Assembly (NCBI GenBank): GCA_963995525.1
Contig: OZ023206.1
Location: 1,488,001 to 1,552,000 of the forward strand
Length of the DNA stretch: 64,000 nucleotides
Direction: 5' to 3'
Source of the DNA: Escarpia spicata
Lineage: Eukaryota; Annelida; Polychaeta; Sabellida; Siboglinidae
In this document: positions 1 to 11,741 of the stretch, piece by piece
Layout: every line of letters begins with the position of its first letter
Numbering within the stretch: position 1 is the first letter of the stretch
Notes under the pieces: generated by a model
What the model was told of the DNA's origin: nothing
Databases searched by the model: none
Seen by the model: only the letters and a program-made list of their open reading frames with translations
Made by a program: the position numbers and the translations under genes

Positions 1-5
1 CTAGA

Positions 6-15
6 TTGATATCAA
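6..15. other. Perfect palindrome TTGATATCAA near the monomer start
   Basis: Ten-base perfect palindrome at monomer positions 6-15, containing the EcoRV site GATATC. It recurs in nearly every monomer. It is broken in those reading GATTTATATC (M5, M40, M48, M112, M118, M120), GATTGATTTC (M41, M43, M50, M113), GATTTATTTC (M121) or GATATAAAG (M194). Any role as a protein site or cruciform seed is inference. Confidence 0.85.
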
Positions 16-75
16 GCTACACACATAATTAGATTAACCACAAATGGGAATGCATGTTACCGTTCTATCTCCGTC

Positions 76-107
76 ACGTAAGTTACAAGAACATATTACG
101 TAAGTTA
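76..107 (+). repeat. Direct repeat ACGTAAGTTA x2 in the conserved monomer core
   Basis: ACGTAAGTTA occurs at 76-85 and again at 98-107 of the monomer, a 22-bp spacing (about two helical turns), so both lie on the same DNA face. The second copy overlaps the perfect palindrome TTACGTAA at 96-103. This lies within the least variable part of the unit (about 71-120). Exceptions are few: ATTAAGTAAG in P4 monomers (M4, M50, M67, M121, M133, M147, M163), ACATACTACG (M39, M111), CGTACGTTA (M120), ATTACTTAAG (M109), CAGGTAAATT (M175, M186) and GTGTTAAAAC at 111-120 in AA2. The ACGT core resembles plant bZIP sites, but function is not shown. Confidence 0.85.
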
Positions 108-157
108 TAGGTGTGAAAACTCATCCCCATTTGAAGTTTTTTCTTGTCTAAAGCAGC

Positions 158-172
158 AGTACCTTCAGTACT
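158..172. other. Small inverted repeat AGTAC-5 nt-GTACT
   Basis: Positions 158-162 (AGTAC) and 168-172 (GTACT) can pair as a 5-bp stem with a 5-nt loop. The common C/A change at 162-163 (ACCTTC versus ACATTC) falls at the stem-loop edge and leaves the stem intact. It is present in almost all monomers. A short stem like this may be incidental. Confidence 0.6.
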
Positions 173-301
173 CACAAGACAAACATGTCCCATATCAAAG
201 TGTTCGAAAAAAATTAATGCATATCACAGCAAAACGGTATTTGTAGTGCACTTTTTTCGGCGGAAGGATCTTTAATGTGGTCTTACCCCAAATAGATGTT
301 T

Positions 302-311
302 TGCATGTTAC
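302..311 (+). repeat. Second copy of TGCATGTTAC within the monomer
   Basis: TGCATGTTAC occurs at 51-60 and at 302-311 of M1. The 302-311 copy varies: many monomers (classes Q, S, T, U, V, X, AA3) have GCACGTTAC with C at 306, and AA1 monomers have TCCATG. The 51-60 copy is nearly invariant. The C/T alternation at 306 makes or removes a CpG and is one of the clearest class markers. Confidence 0.8.
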
Positions 312-1304
312 AAATCTTCACGAAGGCTAGATTGATATCAAGCTACACACATAATTAGATTAATCACAAATGGGAATGCATGTTACCGTTCTATCTCCGT
401 CACGTAAGTTACAAGAACATATTACGTAAGTTATAGGTGTGAAAACTCATCCCCATTTGAAGTTTTTTCTTGTCTAAAGCAGCAGTACCTTCAGTACTCA
501 CGAGACAAACATGTCCCATATCAAAGTGTTCGAAAAAAATTAATGCATATCACAGCAAAACGGTATTTGTAGTGCACTTTTTTCTGTGGAAGGATCCTTA
601 ATGTGGTCTTACCCCAAATAGATGTTTTGCATGTTACAAATCTTCACGAAGGCTAGATTGATATCAAGCTACACACATAACTAGATTAATCACAAATGGA
701 AATGCATGTTACCGTTCTATCTCCGTCACGTAAGTTACAAGAACATATTACGTAAGTTATAGGTGTGAAAACTCATCCCCATTTGAAGTTTTTTCTTGTC
801 TAAAGCAGCAGTACCTTCAGTACTCACGAGACAAACATGTCCCATATCAAAGTGTTCGAAAAAAATTAATGCATATCACAGCAAAACGGTATTTGTAGTG
901 CACTTTTTTCGGCGGAAGGATCTTTAATGTGGTCTTACCCCAAATAGATGTTTTGCATGTTACAAATCTTCACGAAGGCTAGATTGATATCAAGCTACAC
1001 ACATAACTAGATTAATTACAAATGGGAATGCATGTTACCGTTCTATCTCCGTCACGTAAGTTACAAGAACATATTAAGTAAGTTATAGGTGTGAAAACTC
1101 ATCCCCATTTGAAGTTTTTTCTTGTCTAAAGCAGCAGTACCTTCAGTACTCACGAGACAAACATGTCCCATATCAAAGTGTTCGAAAAAAATTAATGCAT
1201 ATCACAGTAAAACGGTATTTGTAGTGCACTTTTTTCGGCGGAAGGATCTTTAATGTGGTCTTACCCCAAATAGATGTTTTGCATGTTACAAATTTTCACG
1301 AAGG

Positions 1305-1630
1305 CTAGATTTATATCAAGCTACACACATAACTAGATTAACCCCAAATGGGAATGCATGTTACCGTTTTATCCCCGTCACGTAAGTTACAAGAACATAT
1401 TACGTAAGTTATAGGTGTGAAAACTCATCCCCATTTGAAGTTTTTTCTTGTCTAAAGCAGCAGTACCTTCAGTACTCACGAGACAAACATGTCCCATATA
1501 AAAGTTTTCGAAAAAAATTAATGCAAATCACAGCAAAACGGTATTTGTATTGCACTTTTTTCGGCGGAAGGATCTTTAATGTGGTCTTACCCCAAATATA
1601 TGTTTTGCACGTTACAAATCTTCACGAAGG
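1305..1630 (+). repeat. Monomer M5, left boundary of the ~22-kb duplicated segment
   Basis: M5 begins GATTTATATC, has AACCCC and TTATCC in its 5' half, then CATATAAAAG, GCAAATC and TATATG with GCACG in its 3' half, like class S. It also has a private GTATTGCA where others read GTAGTGCA. It is followed directly by the Q-R-S series of macro-copy A. It occupies the slot that M72 (class AA3) occupies before copy B. Both are S-like at their 3' ends, which fits an exchange point inside this monomer type. Confidence 0.75.
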
Positions 1631-1957
1631 CTAGATTGATATCAAGCTACACACATAACTAGATTAACCCGTAATGGGAATGCATGTTACCGTTTTATCC
1701 CCGTCACGTAAGTTACAAGAACATATTACGTAAGTTATAGGTGTGAAAACTCATCCCCATTTGAAGTGTTTTCTTGTCTAAAGCAGCAGTACCTTCAGTA
1801 CTCACGAGACAAACATGTCCCATATGAAAGTTTTCGAAAAAAATTAATGCAAATCACAGCAAAACGGTATTTGTAGTGCATTTTATTTCGGCGGAAGGAT
1901 CTTTAATGTGGTCTTACCCCAAATAGATGTTTTGCACGTTACAAATCTTCACGAAGG
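1631..1957 (+). repeat. Representative 327-bp Q monomer (M6)
   Basis: Q monomers are the only class with a fixed one-base length gain, from GCATTTTATTTCGG at about 249-262. There are 13 at 327 bp: M6, M9, M13, M16, M20, M73, M76, M80, M83, M86, M166, M171 and M182. Other Q markers are CCCGTAATG near 38-46, GAAGTGTTTT at 133-142, CATATGAAAG and GCAAATC. The three in the right third (M166, M171, M182) read CCCGTAAAG and GAAGTTTTTT, so they are a derived subclass. Confidence 0.92.
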
Positions 1958-3914
1958 CTAGATTGATATCAAGCTACACACATAACTAGATTAATCCCAA
2001 ATGGGAATGCATGTTACCGTTTTATCCCCGTCACGTAAGTTACAAGAACATATTACGTAAGTTATAGGTGTGAAAACTCATCCCCATTTGATGTTTTATC
2101 TTGTCTAAAGCAGCAGTACATTCAGTACTCACGAGACAAACATGTCCCATGTCAAAATGTTCGAAAACAATTAATGCATATCACAGCAAAACGGTATTTG
2201 TAGTGCACTTTTTTCGGCGGAAGGATCCTTAATGTGGTCTTACCCCAAATAGATGTTTTGCATGTTACAAATCTTCACGAAGGGTAGATTGATATCAAGC
2301 TACACACATAACTAGATTAACCCGAAATGGGAATGCATGTTACCGTTTTATCCCCGTCACGTAAGTTACAAGAACATATTACGTAAGTTATAGGTGTGAA
2401 AACTCATCCCCATTTGAAGTTTTTTCTTGTCTAAAGCAGCAGTACCTTCAGTACTCACGAGACAAACATGTCCCATATAAAAGTTTTCGAAAAAAATTAA
2501 TGCAAATCACAGCAAAACGGTATTTGTAGTGCACTTTTTTCGGCGGAAGGATCTTTAATGTGGTCTTACCCCAAATATATGTTTTGCACGTTACAAATCT
2601 TCACGAAGGCTAGATTGATATCAAGCTACACACATAACTAGATTAACCCGTAATGGGAATGCATGTTACCGTTTTATCCCCGTCACGTAAGTTACAAGAA
2701 CATATTACGTAAGTTATAGGTGTGAAAACTCATCCCCATTTGAAGTGTTTTCTTGTCTAAAGCAGCAGTACCTTCAGTACTCACGAGACAAACATGTCCC
2801 ATATGAAAGTTTTCGAAAAAAATTAATGCAAATCACAGCAAAACGGTATTTGTAGTGCATTTTATTTCGGCGGAAGGATCTTTAATGTGGTCTTACCCCA
2901 AATAGATGTTTTGCACGTTACAAATCTTCACGAAGGCTAGATTGATATCAAGCTACACACATAACTAGATTAATCCCAAATGGGAATGCATGTTACCGTT
3001 TTATCCCCGTCACGTAAGTTACAAGAACATATTACGTAAGTTATAGGTGTGAAAACTCATCCCCATTTGATGTTTTATCTTGTCTAAAGCAGCAGTACAT
3101 TCAGTACTCACGAGACAAACATGTCCCATGTCAAAATGTTCGAAAAAAATTAATGCATATCACAGCAAAACGGTATTTGTAGTGCACTTTTTTCGGCGGA
3201 AGGATCCTTAATGTGGTCTTACCCCAAATAGATGTTTTGCATGTTACAAATCTTCACGAAGGGTAGATTGATATCAAGCTACACACATAACTAGATTAAC
3301 CCGAAATGGGAATGCATGTTACCGTTTTATCCCCGTCACGTAAGTTACAAGAACATATTACGTAAGTTATAGGTGTGAAAACTCATCCCCATTTGAAGTT
3401 TTTTCTTGTCTAAAGCAGCAGTACCTTCAGTACTCACGAGTCAAACATGTCCCATATGAAAGTTTTCGAAAAAAATTAATGCAAATCACAGCAAAACGGT
3501 ATTTGTAGTGCACTTTTTTCGGCGGAAGGATCTTTAATGTGGTCTTACCCCAAATAGATGTTTTGCACGTTACAAATCTTCACGAAGGCTAGATTGATAT
3601 CAAGCTACACACATAACTAGATTAACCCCAAATGGGAATGCATGTTACCGTTTTATCCCCGTCACGTAAGTTACAAGAACATATTACGTAAGTTATAGGT
3701 GTGAAAACTCATCCCCATTTGAAGTTTTTTCTTGTCTAAAGCAGCAGTACCTTCAGTACTCACGAGACAAACATGTCCCATATCAAAGTGTTCGAAAAAA
3801 ATTTATGCATATCACAGCAAAACGGTATTTGTAGTGCACTTTTTTTGGCGGAATGATCTTTAAAGTGGTCTTACCCCAAATAGATGTTTTGCACGTTACA
3901 AATCTTCACGAAGG
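1631..3914 (+). repeat. Seven-monomer higher-order unit Q-R-S-Q-R-T-U, copy 1
   Basis: M6-M12, 2,284 bp (two 327-bp Q monomers). Starts are 1631, 1958, 2284, 2610, 2937, 3263 and 3589. The Q monomers carry GCATTTTATTTCGG, one base longer than GCACTTTTTTCGG. The R monomers have GGATCC and are followed by G instead of C at base 1 of the next monomer. M7 has a private AAAACAATT. Confidence 0.9.
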
Positions 3915-6198
3915 CTAGATTGATATCAAGCTACACACATAACTAGATTAACCCGTAATGGGAATGCATGTTACCGTTTTATCCCCGTCACGTAAGTTAC
4001 AAGAACATATTACGTAAGTTATAGGTGTGAAAACTCATCCCCATTTGAAGTGTTTTCTTGTCTAAAGCAGCAGTACCTTCAGTACTCACGAGACAAACAT
4101 GTCCCATATGAAAGTTTTCGAAAAAAATTAATGCAAATCACAGCAAAACGGTATTTGTAGTGCATTTTATTTCGGCGGAAGGATCTTTAATGTGGTCTTA
4201 CCCCAAATAGATGTTTTGCACGTTACAAATCTTCACGAAGGCTAGATTGATATCAAGCTACACACATAACTAGATTAATCCCAAATGGGAATGCATGTTA
4301 CCGTTTTATCCCCGTCACGTAAGTTACAAGAACATATTACGTAAGTTATAGGTGTGAAAACTCATACCCATTTGATGTTTTATCTTGTCTAAAGCAGCAG
4401 TACATTCAGTACTCACGAGACAAACATGTCCCATGTCAAAATGTTCGAAAAAAATTAATGCATATCACAGCAAAACGGTATTTGTAGTGCACTTTTTTCG
4501 GCGGAAGGATCCTTAATGTGGTCTTACCCCAAATAGATGTTTTGCATGTTACAAATCTTCACGAAGGGTAGATTGATATCAAGCTACACACATAACTAGA
4601 TTAACCCGAAATGGGAATGCATGTTACCGTTTTATCCCCGTCACGTAAGTTACAAGAACATATTACGTAAGTTATAGGTGTGAAAACTCATCCCCATTTG
4701 AAGTTTTTTCTTGTCTAAAGCAGCAGTACCTTCAGTACTCACGAGACAAACATGTCCCATATAAAAGTTTTCGAAAAAAATTAATGCAAATCACAGCAAA
4801 ACGGTATTTGTAGTGCACTTTTTTCGGCGGAAGGATCTTTAATGTGGTCTTACCCCAAATATATGTTTTGCACGTTACAAATCTTCACGAAGGCTAGATT
4901 GATATCAAGCTACACACATAACTAGATTAACCCGTAATGGGAATGCATGTTACCGTTTTATCCCCGTCACGTAAGTTACAAGAACATATTACGTAAGTTA
5001 TAGGTGTGAAAACTCATCCCCATTTGAAGTGTTTTCTTGTCTAAAGCAGCAGTACCTTCAGTACTCACGAGACAAACATGTCCCATATGAAAGTTTTCGA
5101 AAAAAATTAATGCAAATCACAGCAAAACGGTATTTGTAGTGCATTTTATTTCGGCGGAAGGATCTTTAATGTGGTCTTACCCCAAATAGATGTTTTGCAC
5201 GTTACAAATCTTCACGAAGGCTAGATTGATATCAAGCTACACACATAACTAGATTAATCCCAAATGGGAATGCATGTTACCGTTTTATCCCCGTCACGTA
5301 AGTTACAAGAACATATTACGTAAGTTATAGGTGTGAAAACTCATCCCCATTTGATGTTTTATCTTGTCTAAAGCAGCAGTACATTCAGTACTCACGAGAC
5401 AAACATGTCCCATGTCAAAATGTTCGAAAAAAATTAATGCATATCACAGCAAAACGGTATTTGTAGTGCACTTTTTTCGGCGGAAGGATCCTTAATGTGG
5501 TCTTACCCCAAATAGATGTTTTGCATGTTACAAATCTTCACGAAGGGTAGATTGATATCAAGCTACACACATAACTAGATTAACCCGAAATGGGAATGCA
5601 TGTTACCGTTTTATCCCCGTCACGTAAGTTACAAGAACATATTACGTAAGTTATAGGTGTGAAAACTCATCCCCATTTGAAGTTTTTTCTTTTCTAAAGC
5701 AGCAGTACCTTCAGTACTCACGAGTCAAACATGTCCCATATGAAAGTTTTCGAAAAAAATTAATGCAAATCACAGCAAAACGGTATTTGTAGTGCACTTT
5801 TTTCGGCGGAAGGATCTTTAATGTGGTCTTACCCCAAATAGATGTTTTGCACGTTACAAATCTTCACGAAGGCTAGATTGATATCAAGCTACACACATAA
5901 CTAGATTAACCCCAAATGGGAATGCATGTTACCGTTTTATCCCCGTCACGTAAGTTACAAGAACATATTACGTAAGTTATAGGTGTGAAAACTCATCCCC
6001 ATTTGAAGTTTTTTCTTGTCTAAAGCAGCAGTACCTTCAGTACTCACGAGACAAACATGTCCCATATCAAAGTGTTCGAAAAAAATTTATGCATATCACA
6101 GCAAAACGGTATTTGTAGTGCACTTTTTTTGGCGGAATGATCTTTAAAGTGGTCTTACCCCAAATAGATGTTTTGCACGTTACAAATCTTCACGAAGG
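3915..6198 (+). repeat. Seven-monomer higher-order unit Q-R-S-Q-R-T-U, copy 2
   Basis: M13-M19, again 2,284 bp, with starts 3915, 4242, 4568, 4894, 5221, 5547 and 5873. It follows copy 1 without a gap. Differences seen are CTCATACCC in M14 (CTCATCCCC in M7), loss of the private AAAACAATT of M7, and CTTTTCTAAAG in M18. Confidence 0.9.
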
Positions 6199-9133
6199 CT
6201 AGATTGATATCAAGCTACACACATAACTAGATTAACCCGTAATGGGAATGCATGTTACCGTTTTATCCCCGTCACGTAAGTTACAAGAACATATTACGTA
6301 AGTTATAGGTGTGAAAACTCATCCCCATTTGAAGTGTTTTCTTGTCTAAAGCAGCAGTACCTTCAGTACTCACGAGACAAACATGTCCCATATGAAAGTT
6401 TTCGAAAAAAATTAATGCAAATCACAGCAAAACGGTATTTGTAGTGCATTTTATTTCGGCGGAAGGATCTTTAATGTGGTCTTACCCCAAATAGATGTTT
6501 TGCACGTTACAAATCTTCACGAAGGCTAGATTGATATCAAGCTACACACATAACTAGATTAATCACAAATGGGAATGCATGTTACCGTTTTATCCCCGTC
6601 ACGTAAGTTACAAGAACATATTACGTAAGTTATAGGTGTGAAAACTCATACCCATTTGATGTTTTATCTTGTCTAAAGCAGCAGTACATTCAGTACTCAC
6701 GAGACAAACATGTCCCATGTCAAAATGTTCGAAAAAAATTAATGCATATCACAGCAAAACGGTATTTGTAGTGCACTTTTTTCGGCGGAAGGATCCTTAA
6801 TGTGGTCTTACCCCAAATAGATGTTTTGCTTGTTACAAATCTTCACGAAGGCTAGATTGATATCAAGCTACACACATAACTAGATTAACCCCAAATGGGA
6901 ATGCATGTTACCGTTTTATCCCCGTCACGTAAGTTACAAGAACATATTACGTAAGTTATAGGTGTGAAAACTCATCCCCATTTGAAGTTTTTTCTTGTCT
7001 AAAGCAGCAGTACCTTCAGTACTCACGAGACAAACATGTCCCATATCAAAGTTTTCGAAAAAAATTAATGCAAATCACAGCAAAACGGTATTTGTAGTGC
7101 ACTTTTTTCGGCGGAAGGATCTTTAATGTGGTCTTACCCCAAATAGATGTTTTGCACGTTACAAATCTTCACGAAGGCTAGATTGATATCAAGCTACACA
7201 CATAACTAGATTAATCCCAAATGGGAATGCATGTTACCGTTTTATCCCCGTCACGTAAGTTACAAGAACATATTACGTAAGTTATAGGTGTGAAAACTCA
7301 TCCCCATTTGATGTTTTATCTTGTCTAAAGCAGCAGTACATTCAGTACTCACGAGACAAACATGTCCCATGTCAAAATGTTCGAAAAAAATTAATGCATA
7401 TCACAGCAAAACGGTATTTGTAGTGCACTTTTTTCGGCGGAAGGATCCTTAATGTGGTCTTACCCCAAATAGATGTTTTGCATGTTACAAATCTTCACGA
7501 AGGGTAGATTGATATCAAGCTACACACATAACTAGATTAACCCGAAATGGGAATGCATGTTACCGTTTTATCCCCGTCACGTAAGTTACAAGAACATATT
7601 ACGTAAGTTATAGGTGTGAAAACTCATCCCCATTTGAAGTTTTTTCTTGTCTAAAGCAGCAGTACCTTCAGTACTCACGAGTCAAACATGTCCCATATGA
7701 AAGTTTTCGAAAAAAATTAATGCAAATCACAGCAAAACGGTATTTGTAGTGCACTTTTTTCGGCGGAAGGATCTTTAATGTGGTCTTACCCCAAATAGAT
7801 GTTTTGCACGTTACAAATCTTCACGAAGGCTAGATTGATATCAAGCTACACACATAACTAGATTAACCCCAAATGGGAATGCATGTTACCGTTTTATCCC
7901 CGTCACGTAAGTTACAAGAACATATTACGTAAGTTATAGGTGTGAAAACTCATCCCCATTTGATGTTTTATCTTGTCTAAAGCAGCAGTACATTCAGTAC
8001 TCAAGAGACAAACATGTCCCATGTCAAAATGTTCGAAAAAAATTAATGCATATCACAGCAAAACGGTATTTGTAATGCACTTTTTTCGGCGGAAGGATCC
8101 TTAATGTGGTCTTACCCCAAATAGATGTTTTGCATGTTACACATTTTCACGAAGGGTAGATTGATATCAAGCTACACACATAACTAGATTAACCCCAAAT
8201 GGGAATGCATGTTACCGTTTTATCCCCGTCACGTAAGTTACAAGAACATATTACGTAAGTTATAGGTGTGAAAACTCATCCCCATTTGAAGTTTTTTCTT
8301 GTCTAAAGCAGCAGTACCTTCAGTACTCACGAGACAAACATGTCCCATATCAAAGTGTTCGAAAAAAATTTATGCATATCACAGCAAAACGGTATTTGTA
8401 GTGCACTTTTTTTGGCGGAATGATCTTTAAAGTGGTCTTACCCCAAATAGATGTTTTGCACGTTACAAATCTTCACGAAGGCTAGATTGATATCAAGCTA
8501 CACACATAACTAGATTAACCCGTAATGGGAATGCATGTTACCGTTTTATCCCCGTCACGTAAGTTACAAGAACATATTACGTAAGTTATAGGTGTGAAAA
8601 CTGATCCCCATTTGAAGTGTTTTCTTGTCTAATGCAGCAGTACCTTCAGTACTCACGAGACAAACATGTCCCATATCAAAGTTTTCGAAAAAAATTAATG
8701 CAAATCACAGCAAAACGGTATTTGTAGTGCACTTTTTTCGGCGGAAGGATCTTTAATGTGGTCTTACCCCAAATAGATGTTTTGCACGTTACAAATCTTC
8801 ACGAAGGCTAGATTGATATCAAGCTACACACATAACTAGATTAATCCCAAATGGGAATGCATGTTACCGTTTTATCCCCGTCACGTAAGTTACAAGAACA
8901 TATTACGTAAGTTATAGGTGTGAAAACTCATCCCCATTTGATGTTTTATCTTGTCTAAAGCAGCAGTACATTCAGTACTCACGAGACAAACATGTCCCAT
9001 GTCAAAATGTTCGAAAAAAATTAATGCATATCACAGCAAAACGGTATTTGTAGTGCACTTTTTTCGGCGGAAGGATCTTTAATGTGGTCTTACCCCAAAT
9101 AGATGTTTTGCACGTTACAAATCTTCACGAAGG
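6199..9133 (+). repeat. Transition block M20-M28 (Q R V R T W U X R)
   Basis: Nine monomers, 2,935 bp, with starts 6199, 6526, 6852, 7178, 7504, 7830, 8156, 8482 and 8808. M21 combines AATCAC, CTCATACCC and GCTTGTT. M22 is the V class. M25 is the first W (CTCAAGAG, TGTAATGCA, ACACATTTTC). M27 is the first X (AACTGATCC, CTAATGCAG). M28 has an R 5' part but ends with GGATCT, GCACG and GGCT, so it is a hybrid. A block of the same length and order lies at 27721-30655. Confidence 0.88.
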
Positions 9134-11089
9134 CTAGATTGATATCAAGCTACACACATAACTAGATTAACCCCAAATGGGAATGCATGTTACCGTTTTA
9201 TCCCCGTCACGTAAGTTACAAGAACATATTACGTAAGTTATAGGTGTGAAAACTCATCCCCATTTGATGTTTTATCTTGTCTAAAGCAGCAGTACATTCA
9301 GTACTCAAGAGACAAACATGTCCCATGTCAAAATGTTCGAAAAAAATTAATGCATATCACAGCAAAACGGTATTTGTAATGCACTTTTTTCGGCGGAAGG
9401 ATCCTTAATGTGGTCTTACCCCAAATAGATGTTTTGCATGTTACAAATTTTCACGAAGGGTAGATTGATATCAAGCTACACACATAACTAGATTAACCCC
9501 AAATGGGAATGCATGTTACCGTTTTATCCCCGTCACGTAAGTTACAAGAACATATTACGTAAGTTATAGGTGTGAAAACTCATCCCCATTTGATGTTTTA
9601 TCTTGTCTAAAGCAGCAGTACATTCAGTACTCAAGAGACAAACATGTCCCATGTCAAAATGTTCGAAAAAAATTAATGCATATCACAGCAAAACGGTATT
9701 TGTAATGCACTTTTTTCGGCGGAAGGATCCTTAATGTGGTCTTACCCCAAATAGATGTTTTGCATGTTACACATTTTCACGAAGAGTAGATTGATATCAA
9801 GCTACACACATAACTAGATTAACCCCAAATGGGAATGCATGTTACCGTTTTATCCCCGTCACGTAAGTTACAAGAACATATTACGTAAGTTATAGGTGTG
9901 AAAACTCATCCCCATTTGAAGTTTTTTCTTGTCTAAAGCAGCAGTACCTTCAGTACTCACGAGACAAACATGTCCCATATCAAAGTGTTCGAAAAAAATT
10001 TATGCATATCACAGCAAAACGGTATTTGTAGTGCACTTTTTTTGGCGGAATGATCTTTAAAGTGGTCTTACCCCAAATAGATGTTTTGCACGTTACAAAT
10101 CTTCACGAAGGCTAGATTGATATCAAGCTACACACATAACTAGATTAACCCGTAATGGGAATGCATGTTACCGTTTTATCCCCGTCACGTAAGTTACAAG
10201 AACATATTACGTAAGTTATAGGTGTGAAAACTGATCCCCATTTGAAGTGTTTTCTTGTCTAATGCAGCAGTACCTTCAGTACTCACGAGACAAACATGTC
10301 CCATATCAAAGTTTTCGAAAAAAATTAATGCAAATCACAGCAAAACGGTATTTGTAGTGCACTTTTTTCGGCGGAAGGATCTTTAATGTGGTCTTACCCC
10401 AAATAGATGTTTTGCACGTTACAAATCTTCACGAAGGCTAGATTGATATCAAGCTACACACATAACTAGATTAATCCCAAATGGGAATGCATGTTACCGT
10501 TTTATCCCCGTCACGTAAGTTACAAGAACATATTACGTAAGTTATAGGTGTGAAAACTCATCCCCATTTGATGTTTTATCTTGTCTAAAGCAGCAGTACA
10601 TTCAGTACTCACGAGACAAACATGTCCCATGTCAAAATGTTCGAAAAAAATTAATGCATATCACAGCAAAACGGTATTTGTAGTGCACTTTTTTCGGCGG
10701 AAGGATCCTTAATGTGGTCTTACCCCAAATAGATGTTTTGCATGTTACAAATCTTCACGAAGGGTAGATTGATATCAAGCTACACACATAACTAGATTAA
10801 CCCGAAATGGGAATGCATGTTACCGTTTTATCCCCGTCACGTAAGTTACAAGAACATATTACGTAAGTTATAGGTGTGAAAACTCATCCCCATTTGAAGT
10901 TTTTTCTTGTCTAAAGCAGCAGTACCTTCAGTACTCACGAGTCAAACATGTCCCATATGAAAGTTTTCGAAAAAAATTAATGCAAATCACAGCAAAACGG
11001 TATTTGTAGTGCACTTTTTTCGGCGGAAGGATCTTTAATGTGGTCTTACCCCAAATAGATGTTTTGCACGTTACAAATCTTCACGAAGG
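9134..11089 (+). repeat. Six-monomer higher-order unit W-W-U-X-R-T (single in copy A)
   Basis: M29-M34, 1,956 bp, with starts 9134, 9460, 9786, 10112, 10438 and 10764. The first W ends ACAAATTTTC and is followed by GGGT. The second W ends ACACATTTTC and is followed by GAGT. In macro-copy B this unit occurs twice in tandem (30656-34567), so its copy number changed after the large duplication. Confidence 0.9.
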
Positions 11090-11741
11090 CTAGATTGATA
11101 TCAAGCTACACACATAACTAGATTAACCCCAAATGGGAATGCATGTTACCGTTTTATCCCCGTCACGTAAGTTACAAGAACATATTACGTAAGTTATAGG
11201 TGTGAAAACTCATCCCCATTTGATGTTTTATCTTGTCTAAAGCAGCAGTACATTCAGTACTCAAGAGACAAACATGTCCCATGTCAAAATGTTCGAAAAA
11301 AATTAATGCATATCACAGCAAAACGGTATTTGTAATGCACTTTTTTCGGCGGAAGGATCCTTAATGTGGTCTTACCCCAAATAGATGTTTTGCATGTTAC
11401 AAATTTTCACGAAGGGTAGATTGATATCAAGCTACACACATAACTAGATTAACCCCAAATGGGAATGCATGTTACCGTTTTATCCCCGTCACGTAAGTTA
11501 CAAGAACATATTACGTAAGTTATAGGTGTGAAAACTCATCCCCATTTGAAGTTTTTTCTTGTCTAAAGCAGCAGTACCTTCAGTACTCACGAGACAAACA
11601 TGTCCCATATCAAAGTGTTCGAAAAAAATTTATGCATATCACAGCAAAACGGTATTTGTAGTGCACTTTTTTTGGCGGAATGATCTTTAAAGTGGTCTTA
11701 CCCCAAATAGATGTTTTGCACGTTACAAATCTTCACGAAGG
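11090..11741 (+). repeat. W-U pair, M35-M36
   Basis: Two 326-bp monomers at 11090 and 11416. M35 is W with the ACAAATTTTC ending and M36 is U with AATTTATGC and AATGATCTTTAAAG. They join the six-monomer unit to the Y/P block. The same pair is at 34568-35219 in copy B. Confidence 0.85.

Larger units (their letters stand above)
1..326 (+). repeat. Monomer M1, used as the coordinate reference (class P1)
   Basis: First complete monomer in the phase used here; this phase is arbitrary. It has 64 C and 55 G in 326 bp (36.5% G+C) and nine CpG dinucleotides; most other copies have ten because they read CTCACGAG where M1 reads CTCACAAG at 171-178. Class P1 markers are AATTAGATT at 27-35, AACCAC at 36-41, CTATCT at 65-70, GAAGTTTTTT at 133-142, ATCAAAGTG at 194-202 and GGATCT at 266-271. 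A/T runs sit at 137-142 (T6), 207-213 (A7) and 252-257 (T6). No coding potential is seen. Confidence 0.97.
1..1304 (+). repeat. Left P-type block, monomers M1-M4 (P1-P2-P3-P4)
   Basis: Four 326-bp monomers starting at 1, 327, 653 and 979, all with CTATCT at 65-70. M2 has CTGTGG in place of CGGCGG near 258-263 and GGATCC. M3 has TGGAAAT near 45-51. M4 has AATTAC, ATTAAGTAAG and CACAGTAAAAC. The P1-P2-P3-P4 order recurs, wholly or in part, at 12068-13371, 35546-36849 and 51845-53148, so this is a dispersed higher-order unit rather than a unique left edge. Confidence 0.85.

Noticed and set aside
199..216. CENP-B box
   Set aside because: GTGTTCGAAAAAAATTAA contains TTCG and a later A, but lacks the CGGG half required by the box. 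Likely coincidence.
246..262. T-tract and CGGCGG as a terminator or promoter element
   Set aside because: The T6 run is preceded by no stable hairpin, and the CGGCGG part is replaced by CTTTGG, TTGGCGG or TTTGCGG in whole classes. It behaves as variable satellite sequence.
1841..1860. Octamer transcription-factor motif ATGCAAAT in Q, S, T, V, X and AA3 monomers
   Set aside because: It arises by one T-to-A change from ATGCATAT in other classes. It is a class marker, with nothing to suggest regulation.
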